NCBI GenBank assembly: GCA_023362775.1
Contig: JALMGJ010000002.1
Coordinates: 107,749,981-107,813,980, forward strand
DNA: 64,000 nucleotides
Direction of reading: 5' to 3'
DNA from: Charina bottae
Lineage: Eukaryota > Chordata > Lepidosauria > Squamata > Charinaidae
Shown here: positions 24,108 to 35,141 of the stretch, in pieces
How the letters are laid out: each line of letters opens with the position of its first letter
Numbering within the stretch: the stretch's first letter is position 1
Notes under the pieces: model-generated
Told to the model about the DNA's origin: nothing
Databases searched by the model: none
Seen by the model: only the letters and a program-made list of their open reading frames with translations
Translations under genes and position numbers: made by a program

Positions 24108-24554
24108 TCAGTCTCGAGAGTTAACTGTAGCTAGTTTATCCATGATCTTTTGCTGTGTGCTCTGTAATGGAGGGGATGGCAGTAACATTCCAGCTTCAGG
24201 TGTTGGCTGAATCTCCAGTTGCTCTTCTGGGTCTTCTTGAGTCTGGGATATAATGTGTAGTTGGTCTATCTCAACATGTGAGAACAGCTTCCTCTTCACT
24301 ATGTTGAAGCGTTGGGTAACTAGCTGTTTCTCAGTTATTGTGGATGCAGGTCTTCTGTCCATCCATAGTTCCCTCATACGTTTCATATATCCCCTCTCAT
24401 TAGGTCTACTGTTGTAGTAGCATTCCATCAATTCCAGGTTCTCATGTCTCATCCATGTATGGTTTGTTCCAGTAGCCCACTTATCATCAGATTGTCCTGG
24501 TTCCCCAACATCTGACACGGACCTTGTTAATCCAGGCGACATCCGAGCTGGCAC
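24108..24554 (-). pseudogene. R4-type LINE N-terminal region
   Basis: An open frame of 148 codons. It contains NLELMECYYNSRPNERGYMK and ITEKQLVTQRFNIVKRKLF, an N-terminal block that I associate with this LINE group. The function of the block is not established. The first part is close to the element's 5' end. Confidence 0.6.
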
Positions 24555-24644
24555 GACTCTCTTAGTTCATGTCACTCTCATATTTGAGGTAGGCAGGTGA
24601 ATTGTTAGGGGATCTTTGCCCAAAGACCCCTACTGGTAAGGAAG

Positions 24645-24716
24645 GTACAGCTGGGATTTGAACCCCGTTCTCCTGCTCCAAAGGCAGCTCTTTAACCCCT
24701 ATGCTATCCAGCAGCT
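24645..24716 (-). other. tRNA-like sequence at 5' side of R4-type LINE
   Basis: On the minus strand there is an A-box-like TAGCATAGGGG (24697-24707) and a perfect B box GGTTCAAATCC (24654-24664), spaced as in a tRNA. Folding into a full cloverleaf is imperfect, so it is not a functional tRNA gene by eye. It lies about 90 bp upstream of the LINE's first ORF on the same strand. It could be a SINE head or an RNA polymerase III-type promoter of the LINE. Confidence 0.6.
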
Positions 24717-24720
24717 GAAA

Positions 24721-24727
24721 GATAGAT

Positions 24728-24779
<52 letters not shown>

Positions 24780-24808
24780 TAGAGAGATTATAGATAGATG
24801 ATAGATAG
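24721..24808. repeat. Microsatellite (GATA)n
   Basis: About 15 copies of GATA with interruptions near 24780-24800. Confidence 0.95.
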
Positions 24809-25300
24809 ATAAAATATCCCCATCATAATGTATATGTACAGGTAAAAAAGGCACCTATTAGTTATATACATAGATTAAAGGAACAAGTATTGTCTCTTTC
24901 TTACTAATAGTATATATTTGTATATATTTGATTTAAAGATTCTCCTAAATTGATTTTATAACAATCCCTTTAAAAATAGATAAAAGTCTGAAGAAGTCTT
25001 TTTCTCTTAAATCAAGAAGCATGTGAACCATTATTTTCTAATACAGCATTAATCACATAATTCTAAAATTCTTCTTCCATCAAAGGTACCATAGTTTGAG
25101 TATAGCATACTTTATCTCAAATAAGTGAAAACATGGGGCTAAAACTGTTAAAAATGAATAGAAAATAAAAGTGCACATGTGAGATATGTCAAGGGTTCCA
25201 AAGAAGGAATCATCTGTTATTTCCCATGTAGCAGTTCAAGAAAATAATAATCTGGTGCTTTCAATAGGGCACAAAGGAAGAATATGTAATTTGAAAGCAA
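24809..25300. other. No gene seen
   Basis: AT-rich non-coding sequence. Confidence 0.4.
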
Positions 25301-25307
25301 GACTAAT

Positions 25308-25380
25308 GTTTGTGTGTGTGTGCGCAAGCATGTGTATGTGCATGTGTGTATCTGTGTGTGTGTGTGTATGTGTGTATGTT
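25308..25380. repeat. TG-rich microsatellite
   Basis: Imperfect TG repeats that run up to the truncated left end of the Tc1 element. Confidence 0.9.
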
Positions 25381-26927
25381 AACAACACAATGTAAGTCCA
25401 AGTCAATCACACTTCTGTGAAATCAAACTGTCCACTTAGGTAGCAACACTGATTGACAATCAATTTCACATGCTGTTGTGCACATGGAATAGACAACAGG
25501 CGGAAGGCATAGGCAGTTAGCAAGACATCCCCAATAAAGGAGTGGATCTGCAGGTGGTGACCACAGACCACTTCTCAGTTCCTATGCCTTCTGGCTGATG
25601 GTTTGGTCACTTTTGAATGCTGGCGGTCCTTCCACTCTAGTGGTAGCATGAGACAGAGTCTACAACCCTCACAAGTGGCTCAGGTAGTGCAGCTCATCCA
25701 GGATGGCACATCAATGCGAGCTGTGGCAAGAAGGTTTGCTGTGTCTGTCAGCGTAGTGTCCAGAGCATGGAGGCGCTACCAGGAGACAGGTCAGTACATC
25801 AGGAGATGTGGAGGAGGCCATAGGAGGGCAACAACCCAGCAGCAGGACCGCTACCTCCGCCTTTGTGCAAGGAGGGACAGGAGGAGCACTGCCAGAGCCC
25901 TGCAAAATGACCTCCAGTGGGCCACAAATGTGCATGTGGCTGCTCAAACGGTCAGAAACAGACTCCATGAGGGTGGTATGAGGGCCCGACGTCCACAGGT
26001 GGGGGTTGTGCTTACAGCCCAACACCGTGCAGGATGTTTGGCATTTGCCAGAGAACACAAGATTGGCAACTTCACCACTGGCGCCCTTGTTCTTCACAGA
26101 TGAAAGCAGGTTCACACTGAGCACATGTGACAGACGTGACAGGGTCTGGAGACGCCGTGGAGAACGTTCTGCTGCCTGCAACATCCTCCAGCATGACCGG
26201 TTTGGCAGTGGGTCAGTAATGGTGTGGGGTGGCATTTCTTTAGGGGGCCGCACAGCCCTCCATGTGCTCGCCAGAGGTAGCCTGACTGCCATTAGGTACC
26301 GAGATGAGATCCTCAGACCCCTTGTGAGACCATATGCTGGTGCGGTTGGCCCTGGGTTCCTCCTAATGCAAGACAATGCTAGACCTCATGTGGCTGGAGT
26401 GTGCCAGCAGTTCCTGCAAGACGAAGGCATTGATGCTATGGACTGGCCCGCCCGTTCCCCAGACCTGAATCCAATTGAGCACATCTGGGACATCATGTCT
26501 CGCTCCATCCACCAACGCCACGTTGCACCACAGACTGTCCAGGAGTTGGGGGATGCTTTAGTCCAGGTGTGGGAGGAGATCCCTCAGGAGACCATCCGCC
26601 ACCTCATCAGGAGCATGCCCAGGTGTTGTAGGGAGGTCATACAGGCACGTGGAGGCCACACACACTACTGAGCCTCATTTTGACTTGTTTTAAGGACATT
26701 ACATCAACGTTGGATCAGCGTGTAGTGTTCTTTTCCACTTTAATTTTTGAGTGTAACTCCACATCCAGACCTCCAGGGGTTGCTTACATTTGATTTCCAT
26801 TGCTTTTTGTGTGATTTTGTTGTCAGCACATTCAACTATGTAATGAACAAAGTAATTAATACAAATATTTCATTCATTCAGATCTAGGATGTCTTATTTC
26901 AGTGTTCCCTTTATTTTTTTGAGCAGC
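25381..26927 (+). mobile_element. Tc1/mariner transposon, nearly intact, left end lost
   Basis: The right end (26898-26927) carries an inverted-repeat sequence rich in A/T that finishes GAGCAGC beside TA repeats, the TA target expected for Tc1. The corresponding outermost bases are not present at the left, where TG repeats abut. The transposase is almost complete. GC content is well above the surroundings. The body closely matches, by recollection, a Tc1 family known from fish, lampreys and frogs and suspected of horizontal transfer. Without its left terminus it should not transpose. Confidence 0.88.
25648..26671 (+). pseudogene. Tc1-like transposase (DD34E), one frameshift
   Basis: Start chosen at ATG 25648 ([20 protein letters not shown]), because the upstream part of the frame is non-coding in this family. 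The N-terminal part has helix-turn-helix DNA-binding segments ([20 protein letters not shown]). The catalytic domain reads FTDESRFTL, then LLMQDNARPHVAG, then SPDLNPIEHIWD, giving the D, D, E triad. Total length is about 340 codons, as usual for Tc1. A shift of one base near 26057 puts the two halves in different frames (25648-26103 and about 26057-26671). It catalyses cut-and-paste at TA sites; this copy is inactive unless the shift is an error. Confidence 0.9.
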
Positions 26928-26928
26928 T

Positions 26929-26951
26929 TATATATATATATATATATATAT
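26929..26951. repeat. (TA)n at Tc1 right flank
   Basis: TA dinucleotides directly at the transposon's target side. Confidence 0.9.
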
Positions 26952-27246
26952 CACAAAGATTTATGAAACAATTTTTTTCTCTCCCGCTTCCCCTGACCAG
27001 ATGGCTGCTTAAGAACTGCAAAATATAGATGTGCTATTTTTGTGTGATGGCATTAAGGGGGGGAAAAATCTACATTTTTGTTATAGAAACTTTCTTAGAG
27101 GACATATTATCTGGAAAATTGTGTGTGCAATACACAGTTAGTAGAAGAGGGTTCATGAGGGGAAAGAATATGGACTTAGATGCCTTAAAAGCATCCAGGT
27201 TTCCTTAATCAACATCTGTCATCTTGACTCCAAAGATGAACTAACC
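26952..27246. other. No gene seen
   Basis: Short non-coding stretch between the Tc1 element and a SINE. Confidence 0.4.
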
Positions 27247-27525
27247 CTAAGATCGGAGGTTCGAATCCCTAGCCCTGCGTGTGGAGTGAGCTCCTGCACT
27301 AGCTCCAGCTCTTGCCAACCTAGCAATTCGAAAGCATGCAAATGCAAGTAGATAAATAGGTACCACTTTGGTGGTTAGGTAACAGCGTTCTGCGCGCGTC
27401 ATGCTGGCCACATGACCGCAGAAGCATCTTCGGACAATGCTGGCTCTTCGGCTAACAAACGGAGGTGAACACCGGCCCCTAGAGTTGGACACAACTGTGC
27501 AGGGGAAAGCTTTACCTTTACCTGC
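27247..27525 (+). mobile_element. tRNA-derived SINE (330-bp family), head truncated
   Basis: Starts within the tRNA-like head at the B box (GAGGTTCGAATCCC), then the family body (CTCCAGCTCTTGCCAACC, AGGTACCACTTTGG) and the end motif CTAGAGTTGGACACAACTG with a TTTACC-type tail. Confidence 0.85.
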
Positions 27526-30014
27526 CTATGAGTCAGTAGATACTAGCCAGCTATCAATCTAAGCATCCACTGATAGCCAGGTCCTCATGAACCTCTCTAG
27601 TCCCTTTTAAATCACCCAAATTGGCTGCTATTATTATAGATGCTACAGTATACTACACCATTGTTTGACTATATGCTGTGTGAGAAATTATTTCTTCATC
27701 TTGGTCATGAATCTCCCTGCATTTGGATTATAGATGACCTTGAATTCCAGTGTTGTGAGAGAGAGAAAACAGAACTACTCTCTCTCCATATTATTTGTGC
27801 TTCACATGATTTTATATACCTCAATCATGCTTGTATACTTCTATCATGTTCACATACATTATGCATATCACACAGAGATGCTTATTGAATACACTTCTCA
27901 ATAGAGAATATTTTCATGTACCTGGGAGAGATTGATTCTATTATCAGTCAGAGTAAATCAATATTTATGTCAGCCTGTTATCTGACTAATGCTAGATGCT
28001 ATTGAATAGACAATTGAATCTCAGATACAGAATTTAATAAAACAGATACAGTACAGCTAATAACTGTGGCAGGTAATACAAGAAGTATTTCCAGAGAACA
28101 GTAATCATTTTGAAGTTCTTTTAACTTACAGAACAGATTTTCCAAATTTAATTGATTGATGGTAGTTATCGATAAAACCCAATAATCATGACATATGTTC
28201 TGCTTTAAATGCTTCATGCAAAATATGAGTTACAAGCTTCTCACTACAACTGCACCAAACACCAAAAAGAAAAGAAAATGCATATTAGATGGGGTGCAAG
28301 CTTACACATTATCCAGAATTCTCTATCAGGTTATAGAGTTAAAAAACAAGAGCCAGGAAATTAGTTTTTTTTTAAAAAGGCTAATAGAGTCAAAATGGAG
28401 TTACATTAAGACATATCTTAACAGGTAAACTTACAAACATCAAATCAGATTCTGGCAAATGCTGTAATGTTTTCTAATTGCTCTTAGAATAATCAATTGG
28501 GCTTCTGGGATGGAAAAAAGAAATGTTTGTTTATCCTCATATCATGAAAACAGATTCATGTGAACATTATGGAATGGGAAAAGAGATAAATATGTGATTG
28601 TCAAAGATTGCCTTCTTCACTGAATATAAGTACAGACCTTTACACCATTGGAAGTCATGATAATATGAGGTTTCTGATCATGTGGAACTTCGTAACTATG
28701 CACAGCTGAATATGGTAATTTTCTACTTCTGCAGCTTATGGTGTTGCCCTTCATGCTCCTGAAGTTATCCAAAGCATGTGCATCATTGTATATCTACATG
28801 TCTGTTTCTGTATATATTCAGTGTTTAGCCAAATTTCCATTAAAAGTAGTATAAAAGGAAAGTGTAATGGTTTGTTCTGGACTTGGAATATAGAGATATA
28901 GCCTAAATCATAAGAAGTTGTCTTATGGCAAAGTAGAACAGGTCTGTCTAGCTTCGTATTGCCTACACAGAAACCCTTTTCAAGCATCCATCTGAATTCT
29001 TGAGATCTTCAGACTAAATAGCATTCAGTGAGGCACTGAAAAGCTGTACTCATATATGGTTGAATATTGAACTGAATATGGCTCTCTGCCCAATCCAGGA
29101 TCCTAACTTATTTGGGTCCCAGATTGCCCAGAAAGCTGGTTTTGCATCTAGATAAACACAAACCCAACTTTCTTTCCACACTCTAAGCTGAGTAGGTGGA
29201 GATCAATCACAGTAGGGGGTGAAGCTCTAATCAAGGTCTATTTTTCCCCCATTTTCAAGTCTTCATGCATTTAGATGAACACTTGAAGAGGGCTTGATTG
29301 TCAGGAGTTTCGAAGATTTTGCATTCTCCTGGAAAGCATCCATTCTTTTAGCGAAGCAGAGTTCTTCCCCAAATCCTGATGCATTTCTCTGAATGAGACC
29401 AGTGCAGGCAAAAATAAAGGCATGTTGTTATTTAAGCAACCAGTTCAGTTGGCACTGAATTACTGCTATCTCCTAGGGAGATGAAGGGCAGAGGGCAGCT
29501 ATGATTATTTTATGAGCACTGGCAGAGTCCTGAATAAGCAGGTGTTCCATGCCAATTATTCACCTTTTAGAGATGGTTTTCATTTCACCCAGTGTCAAGG
29601 TCAAGATTTCCTCTCAGTACAGAAGCAAAATGACCATGGAGTAGTTTTTGTTCTCCTTGAACACATTTGTCTACATAGTTAAGCATACTGCTGTGACATA
29701 TGATCAAAATAGTCAAGCTGCACTCCAGTACTTCATACTGTGCTTTGAGAGTGAATTGTTAGAAAAGGAACCACTTTAATAATTGGACTTTTCTGCCAAT
29801 TAATTACTGGGATCCTTAAAACTGTACTGCGTTGATGTTTATGTATCAGGAGCCATGGTAAAAACATCAGAGAAAAACGTCCTTGTAAGACTGTACTAGC
29901 TATACCCAAATGACTCTAATGTCACTCAATAATTTTTGGTCCTAGATTTTCTTTGACATAATTTTCTAGACAAAAACGTTGTCTCCTGAAGCAATAAAGA
30001 ATAAATAACTTTAT
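27526..30014. other. No gene seen; single-copy-like sequence
   Basis: About 2.5 kb without recognisable repeats or coding domains. Open frames here are short and motif-free. Conserved regulatory elements are possible but cannot be seen without comparison. Confidence 0.4.
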
Positions 30015-30089
30015 GGTTCCATTGATTGATTGATTGATTATTGATTATGTCCCATCAAGTCATTTTTAACTCCTAGTGACCACATAGAT
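30015..30089. repeat. Short GATT repeat and old SINE/LINE trace
   Basis: GATT repeats at about 30020-30040 followed by CCCATCAAGTCATTTTTAAC and CTAGTGACCACATAGAT, a fragment resembling a common reptile repeat, into which the next element inserted. Confidence 0.4.
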
Positions 30090-30881
30090 CAGGGGTGGGT
30101 AACCTTTTTTCAGCCAAGGGCCACTTTGATATTTATAACATCATTTGAGAGCCGGGGGCAGGGTTTGCAGGCAGGAGCCAATCACACGGAAGGGGGAGGG
30201 GTTTGTGGGTGGGAGCCTTGAAAACAATTTTGGGTGACAAAATGTAGCTGCAGCTACCCTCCCCACCCCATCCCACCCCACCCCACCCGCCACCAGTGTT
30301 GTATAATCTCCAAGTTAATTGCTTGGAGACAAGCCTGCTTCCCTGACCTTCTCCTCCGCCTGTCCTTTGCTCCCTTACAGCGCCTTGGAGACAAAGAGCC
30401 TCCCACAATCCGCCCCTTTCCTGATTGCAACCAGGGATCTTCCCCGCCCCCTCAGCCGGCTCCTCTGTGCCTGCAAGGCAAGGCGGATCAGGCGCAAGGT
30501 GGCTTTAGCTCACCGCTGTTGCCTCACGGTCACCGCCGCGCCTGCTGCCACCACACCCGCCGCCATGCCTGCCACCATGCCCGCCACCCCCCCGCCGCCA
30601 CCACGCCCACTGCGCCCACTGCTGCCGCACCCACAGCCGCCACACCCATGCCATGCTCGCCGCTGCTGCCCCCGCCCCCACCACCCCTCTCACACCCGCC
30701 GTCATGCCTGCTGCTGCGCCCTCTGCCGCCATGCCTGCTGCCGCTGAGCCCACTGCCGTGCCCGCCGCCGCATCCCCCGCCGCCGCACCTGCCCCTGCCA
30801 CAACCCCACTGCACCCGCAGGCCGGACCAGTTGCTTTTGCAGGCCGTATACAGCCTGCGGGCCGGACGTTGCCCACCCCTG
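30090..30881. mobile_element. hAT-like non-autonomous DNA element, GC-rich, perfect 8-bp TSD
   Basis: Ends CAGGGGTGGGTAAC at the left and its near-complement at the right, with perfect 8-bp duplications ACATAGAT at 30082-30089 and 30882-30889. There is no transposase. The left part includes, on the minus strand, a segment with TGTGATTGGCTCCTGCCTGC, which is one unit of the array at 60.3-60.86 kb. The right half (30520-30820) is an imperfect GCC/CACC-type repeat with many CpG sites. The open frames predicted here are proline/alanine runs from the repeat and are not credible proteins. Confidence 0.88.
30520..30820. repeat. GC-rich imperfect trinucleotide-type repeat
   Basis: Dozens of GCC, GCCACC and ATGCCTGCC variants with high CpG density, all inside the hAT-like element. 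It may behave as a CpG island or be prone to unusual DNA structure. Confidence 0.75.
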
Positions 30882-30889
30882 ACATAGAT

Positions 30890-33800
30890 AGTGGACTATA
30901 GTGCACACAAATGTATCTGGTTATATATCTTTCTTTCTTGTTACTGGTGCCACAGAAGGCTCTCTATGAGCTTTAAAGGGGCTAATTGTGTCCTTTAAAT
31001 CTCCCCAAACCCTAAAAGATCACCCAGTGAATATGAGATTTATTGCCCTGCCCCCTTAGCAAAGGGCTTTGGAACTGAGAGGTCTGTGAGTGAGGGCCTG
31101 AATGCCAAATCCAACCAATGGGCAATGAATCACCTTCCCTACTCTGTGCCATTAGATGAAATATTTGAATTGGTGAAGAAACTTAAGACTGTGCAAAATT
31201 TTGATATGAAGATTCAGCTGGAAGGAGCTGTGGCTGAACTAGCTCTTCAGATCACTTTGACACATCAAATTGATTCAGCTGTCTTTGAACTGATTCAGAA
31301 GTTCAGTGGCTTTTGCGCACATGCTTGAATTTTTATTGGATCAAATTAACTCAGTTCAATAATTTCAATTGCAAACTGAAACTTCATATAGGAACTTGGC
31401 TGAGACAATCCTAAAAGTTATTGTGTGGTTGGTAATGGTCAGACAGATGCTTCCAAGATCCAAAACAATGGCTTGAAAGTTTTTGCAGAGAGGAGAGTAT
31501 ACATACAGTATTTGCTAATTTCATGCTGTTTCCCCCTTCCCTTAAAATGGAGGCAACTTGTTCAGAATACAGATTCTAAAGTTCCATAAGACCATCATAC
31601 ATAAGATCCATAAGACAATAATACATGCTGTTCTGGATATTTTTCATTTGTCAAGTTTTTCTTCTAATTCATAGAAACTGTTTTGTTAAACGTTGCCACT
31701 GAAATTATGCTGTATGGTTTCACAGGCATCTGCAGGCATGTGTTTCACAGGCATCTGCAGGGGGCGTATGACAGAACATCTGTGATGATATCATCACACA
31801 AATGCCATGACTTATACACTTGCATATCAGGAAGGATATATATATTTCAGCTTTTTGTGATGATTTCACCTGTGTGTCTCATCACTTGGTGTCATCAATG
31901 GAGGACACCACTGTTTGGTTTGTGGCTGAATATGGATGCCCATACATGCTTGCTGTGGTGCGCGTACTTGGATTTAAGGAGATTTAAATGTTGTTTGCTC
32001 TGACTATCCCCCTGATTCAGGCTAAATTCCAGAGGGCATACTTTTAAGAAATGTGGATAGTTTTGTATGGTAAGCCTCCCATGTAAGTGGGCATCGGATT
32101 GAAACCTGATGATGCTAAACTCCCCCACATATTTTATATTGTTTTTGTTCTAATCTTCTAATTTATATCCCTTCCATTATTATTTGCCATTTTATTTCTC
32201 CAGCCCCTTGTTAACCTGTCCTCTGTCTACAGGTCTGCATTACAACACTTCCTACTGTTTCCAGTGACATTTCTTTAAGTGCTCCAAGCTTGCCTAACCA
32301 ATCTTCAGTGTAGTTTATTCAGCCTGTCAACCTGCTGTTACGACAGGCCAGCACAGATACAGACAGGAGGCTCAATAAATGACTGGGCTGAAAATGATAC
32401 AGTTGTGGGATTCATTACAAAGTCAGATGAACTCTTTGTCATTTAAGGAGATAGGAAAGGCTGACATTAAAATATGGTTCATTAAAAGTGAATTTGAGCT
32501 TCTCTCTTCACAGTGCCAAAATATCTGGAGATGATCTAATTTATACTGGAGTATCTTAGAAAATGTTTGAGCTTCAAACTAAATGCTAGGGATTTAGCTA
32601 AGTAAAAGGATGCAACTGCTGCACTGCTTTACATTTGGAAAGGATTTATGACTCTGAATCTTGCAGGGCATCAACCCAAAGATTTTGCATTGAAAATGTG
32701 TTCATGCTTAACTTATTCTTATTTTGAAACCATGTTACTACCCACCCTAACCATGTCCACTGTTTTGCTACTAAACTATTTATTTGCTCAAGCAAATATT
32801 GAAAAAGAGCGTAGGCAGTTAAATAGCTTATCTTTGGCATATACTTTCACAGATTCATCCTTCATGACTAGATAAGGAAGCAATAAGCCAAAAATCAAAG
32901 AATTAGTACTGGCAAAAATGTAAAGATGACTTCAGCTTAGATAGAAAGTAGTGCAATAGAACTGCCTTTCTTTGTCCTTACAGCTCAACATTTCTAAAAT
33001 GCTGTTGTCATTTTCATAATATTTAAAATAAGCTTTGACCTTCAGCAATTTTTTTAGGGCTCTGAAGAATTTTGAGATTCCTAGAAAAAGTTAGTATTTA
33101 AATACTGCAGTGTATTGTAACAGTTAGGAATTATTAATATGCTGTCATGTAACTGCTAAGCAACATTGAAGTTGTGTAAATTCCAGCTAATGAGGAGCAC
33201 TATGTAACACATTCATCTATCTCATTTTTTTTCGTTCTCCAAGCTTCTCTTATACACACATAGCCATTACACTTCATGCATCACAAACTGAAGCAGAAAT
33301 TACATACCTTGTCCAAAGCCCACTTATTAACCCCACAGCTATTAAGAAATTGGAACCAGGGTTCCCAGATTTGGGGTCTTATATATATGTTAAGTTGAAC
33401 AATTCCTAGCTTGTTGCAATAAAAACAATTTAGAATATTGTGGCACCTGAAAGCCTAATAAATTTATTCTGGCACAGTTTTATGTAGGTGACTTCTCCAA
33501 TAGTTAATGTACATGCAATCACACTTGGAGGTAGGAACTGTAAAGAGTGAAGTCAGTGGGAAATGAAATTCAGAAAACAACAATAATTATCTAATTAATA
33601 GTGGTCATTAACAATACACTTTTTGGTTGACAACAGAAATTTTTCACTGCTGAGTTGATTAATACAGGCAATGTGGTGTCATTTTATTTTCTTTAAACTT
33701 TGTTTCTGTTCAAGTCAGAAAAGATAGATCTGAATCTCTTCATGAAGTTCAGCTGTTGCATGCTGAAATATGGCTGTGAAGTTTGTTTGTTCAAAAATAG

Positions 33801-34372
33801 GCAATGACTAGATATTCTGGAAAACAGAAATGTTGCCCTTTTAGCATCGTAATGATGTCAGATCTGAACCTTCTTTTTTCCCTCTTATGTATGTAGAATG
33901 CAAGAAGGCATTCTTGCTTAATGCTAGCATGTACCATCTTGGAAGATGAACAGGTACAGTATATAAATCCCTGATGGTATGAATGGATTTATTAAGTCTT
34001 ATGATAATGATGCTCAAGTAGATATAGAAGTACAGTTGGCAGCTGAGTCTGCCATAGGGTCTAGTTCCTATTTCTATAATACCAGCAATAGACCAGATAA
34101 CTGAGGCACACAGTGATCTGTACTTCACAAACAGATATGTCCCAATCAGTGTGTTAGCATTTATGGTTCCACAAGGCACTCATTTTTAATCAAAGCCTCC
34201 TTTTACCAAACATTGACTTTTTATTCTGTCCACAATTCCTGCCAGGCTACTCTAGGTAATCTATATATTTATATGTGTTTAGGATGGAATTAATGATGAT
34301 TAAATGCAATATCATGGTGTAATTCCAGTAGAGAAGATATCCTAGAATAAAGTGTAGTAATTTTTCTGCCTT
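30890..34372. other. No gene seen; small local duplications
   Basis: No host exon recognised. A duplicated segment containing TTTCACAGGCATCTGCAGG occurs twice at about 31718-31761. The open frame at 31086-31328 (80 codons) has helix-like composition but no known motif. Confidence 0.4.
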
Positions 34373-34475
34373 AAATATTTGAGACTTTTTATTATTCAGA
34401 ATATGTGGGAACAATTATACAAATATTTGAGGCTTTTTATTATTCAGAATATGTGGGAACAGTTATACAAATACT
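34373..34475. repeat. Tandem duplication, about 51 bp x 2
   Basis: Two adjacent copies containing TTTTTATTATTCAGAATATG and TGGGAACA.TTATACAAAT differ at about two positions, indicating a recent duplication. Confidence 0.9.
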
Positions 34476-34834
34476 AAGAACTATATTGATAATTGTAACA
34501 TCTTAAACTCTATCTACTTAATCAAGACAAGAAAAAGGAAATTGTACTTTTTAAATGGTCATTCCACATTCCATAATTTCAGTTGTTTGATTCTAGTGAT
34601 TAAGGATAATAATCAAGCCATATGTGTGCATGGTTTCAGTTTCTAGCAGTAAACCTCCATTCTACTACTTTTTAATCTAGGTATGTTTTGAATTGCAACA
34701 GTGCATAACATCCAAATAGTTTTTGCCAGAAGCAGAGCCTATACTGTGACTGCCCCAGAAATACATAACATTAATTGATCTGGATCATTCACTGCATCAT
34801 TTCTTTCATCACTATTTGAAAAAAGCTATATACG

Positions 34835-35141
34835 GTAAAGGTTCCCCACGCACATTTGTGCAGTTGTGTCCAACTCTAGGGGCCGGTGCTCATCTCCGTT
34901 TATTAGCCGAACAGCCAGCGTTGTCCGAAGACGCTTCCACGGTCATGTGGCCGCATGACGCGCGCGGAACGCTGTTACCTACCCACCGAAGTGGTACCTA
35001 TTAATCTACTTGCATTTGCATGCTTTCGAATTGCTAGGTTGGCAAGAGCTGGGGCTAGTGTGGGAGCTCACTCCGTCATGTGGGGCTAGGGATTTGAACC
35101 TCCGAACTTGTGATCTTCCGATCGACAAGCCTGGCATCTTA
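34835..35141 (-). mobile_element. tRNA-derived SINE (330-bp family), head truncated
   Basis: Minus-strand copy matching the SINE at 18368. It has the 3' motif (GTTGTGTCCAACTCTAGG on plus), GGCCGGTGCTCATCTCC and the B-box side GATTTGAACCTCC. It ends within the head (CTGGCATCTTACC), so the A-box region is missing. Confidence 0.85.

Larger units (their letters stand above)
21720..24575 (-). mobile_element. R4/Dong-type LINE, long, 3'-truncated
   Basis: Minus-strand element with the order N-terminal region (24108-24554), linker (23420-23971), reverse transcriptase (22388-23401), then C-terminal pieces with KKSYQ/RKSYQWLERAGLRDSTEAL and EQALSTRSIEAGVYHTR (about 21882-22064) and a CKMQAGTAY stretch (about 21800-21880). 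It stops before the restriction-like endonuclease core, which is found in the separate fragment at 8305. The frame is broken at least five times. R4/Dong elements use one ORF whose product has a central RT and a C-terminal endonuclease. Confidence 0.82.

Noticed and set aside
24645..24716. Functional tRNA gene
   Set aside because: A and B boxes are good, but acceptor-stem pairing is poor by eye and the context is a LINE flank.
30234..30906. Overlapping long open frames on both strands rich in proline, alanine and glycine
   Set aside because: They lie wholly in the GC-rich repeat of a hAT-like element; all frames are open because of base composition, and no domain is visible.
31086..31328. 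80-codon open frame as a host exon
   Set aside because: No recognised domain and no clear splice signals; length is within chance expectation.
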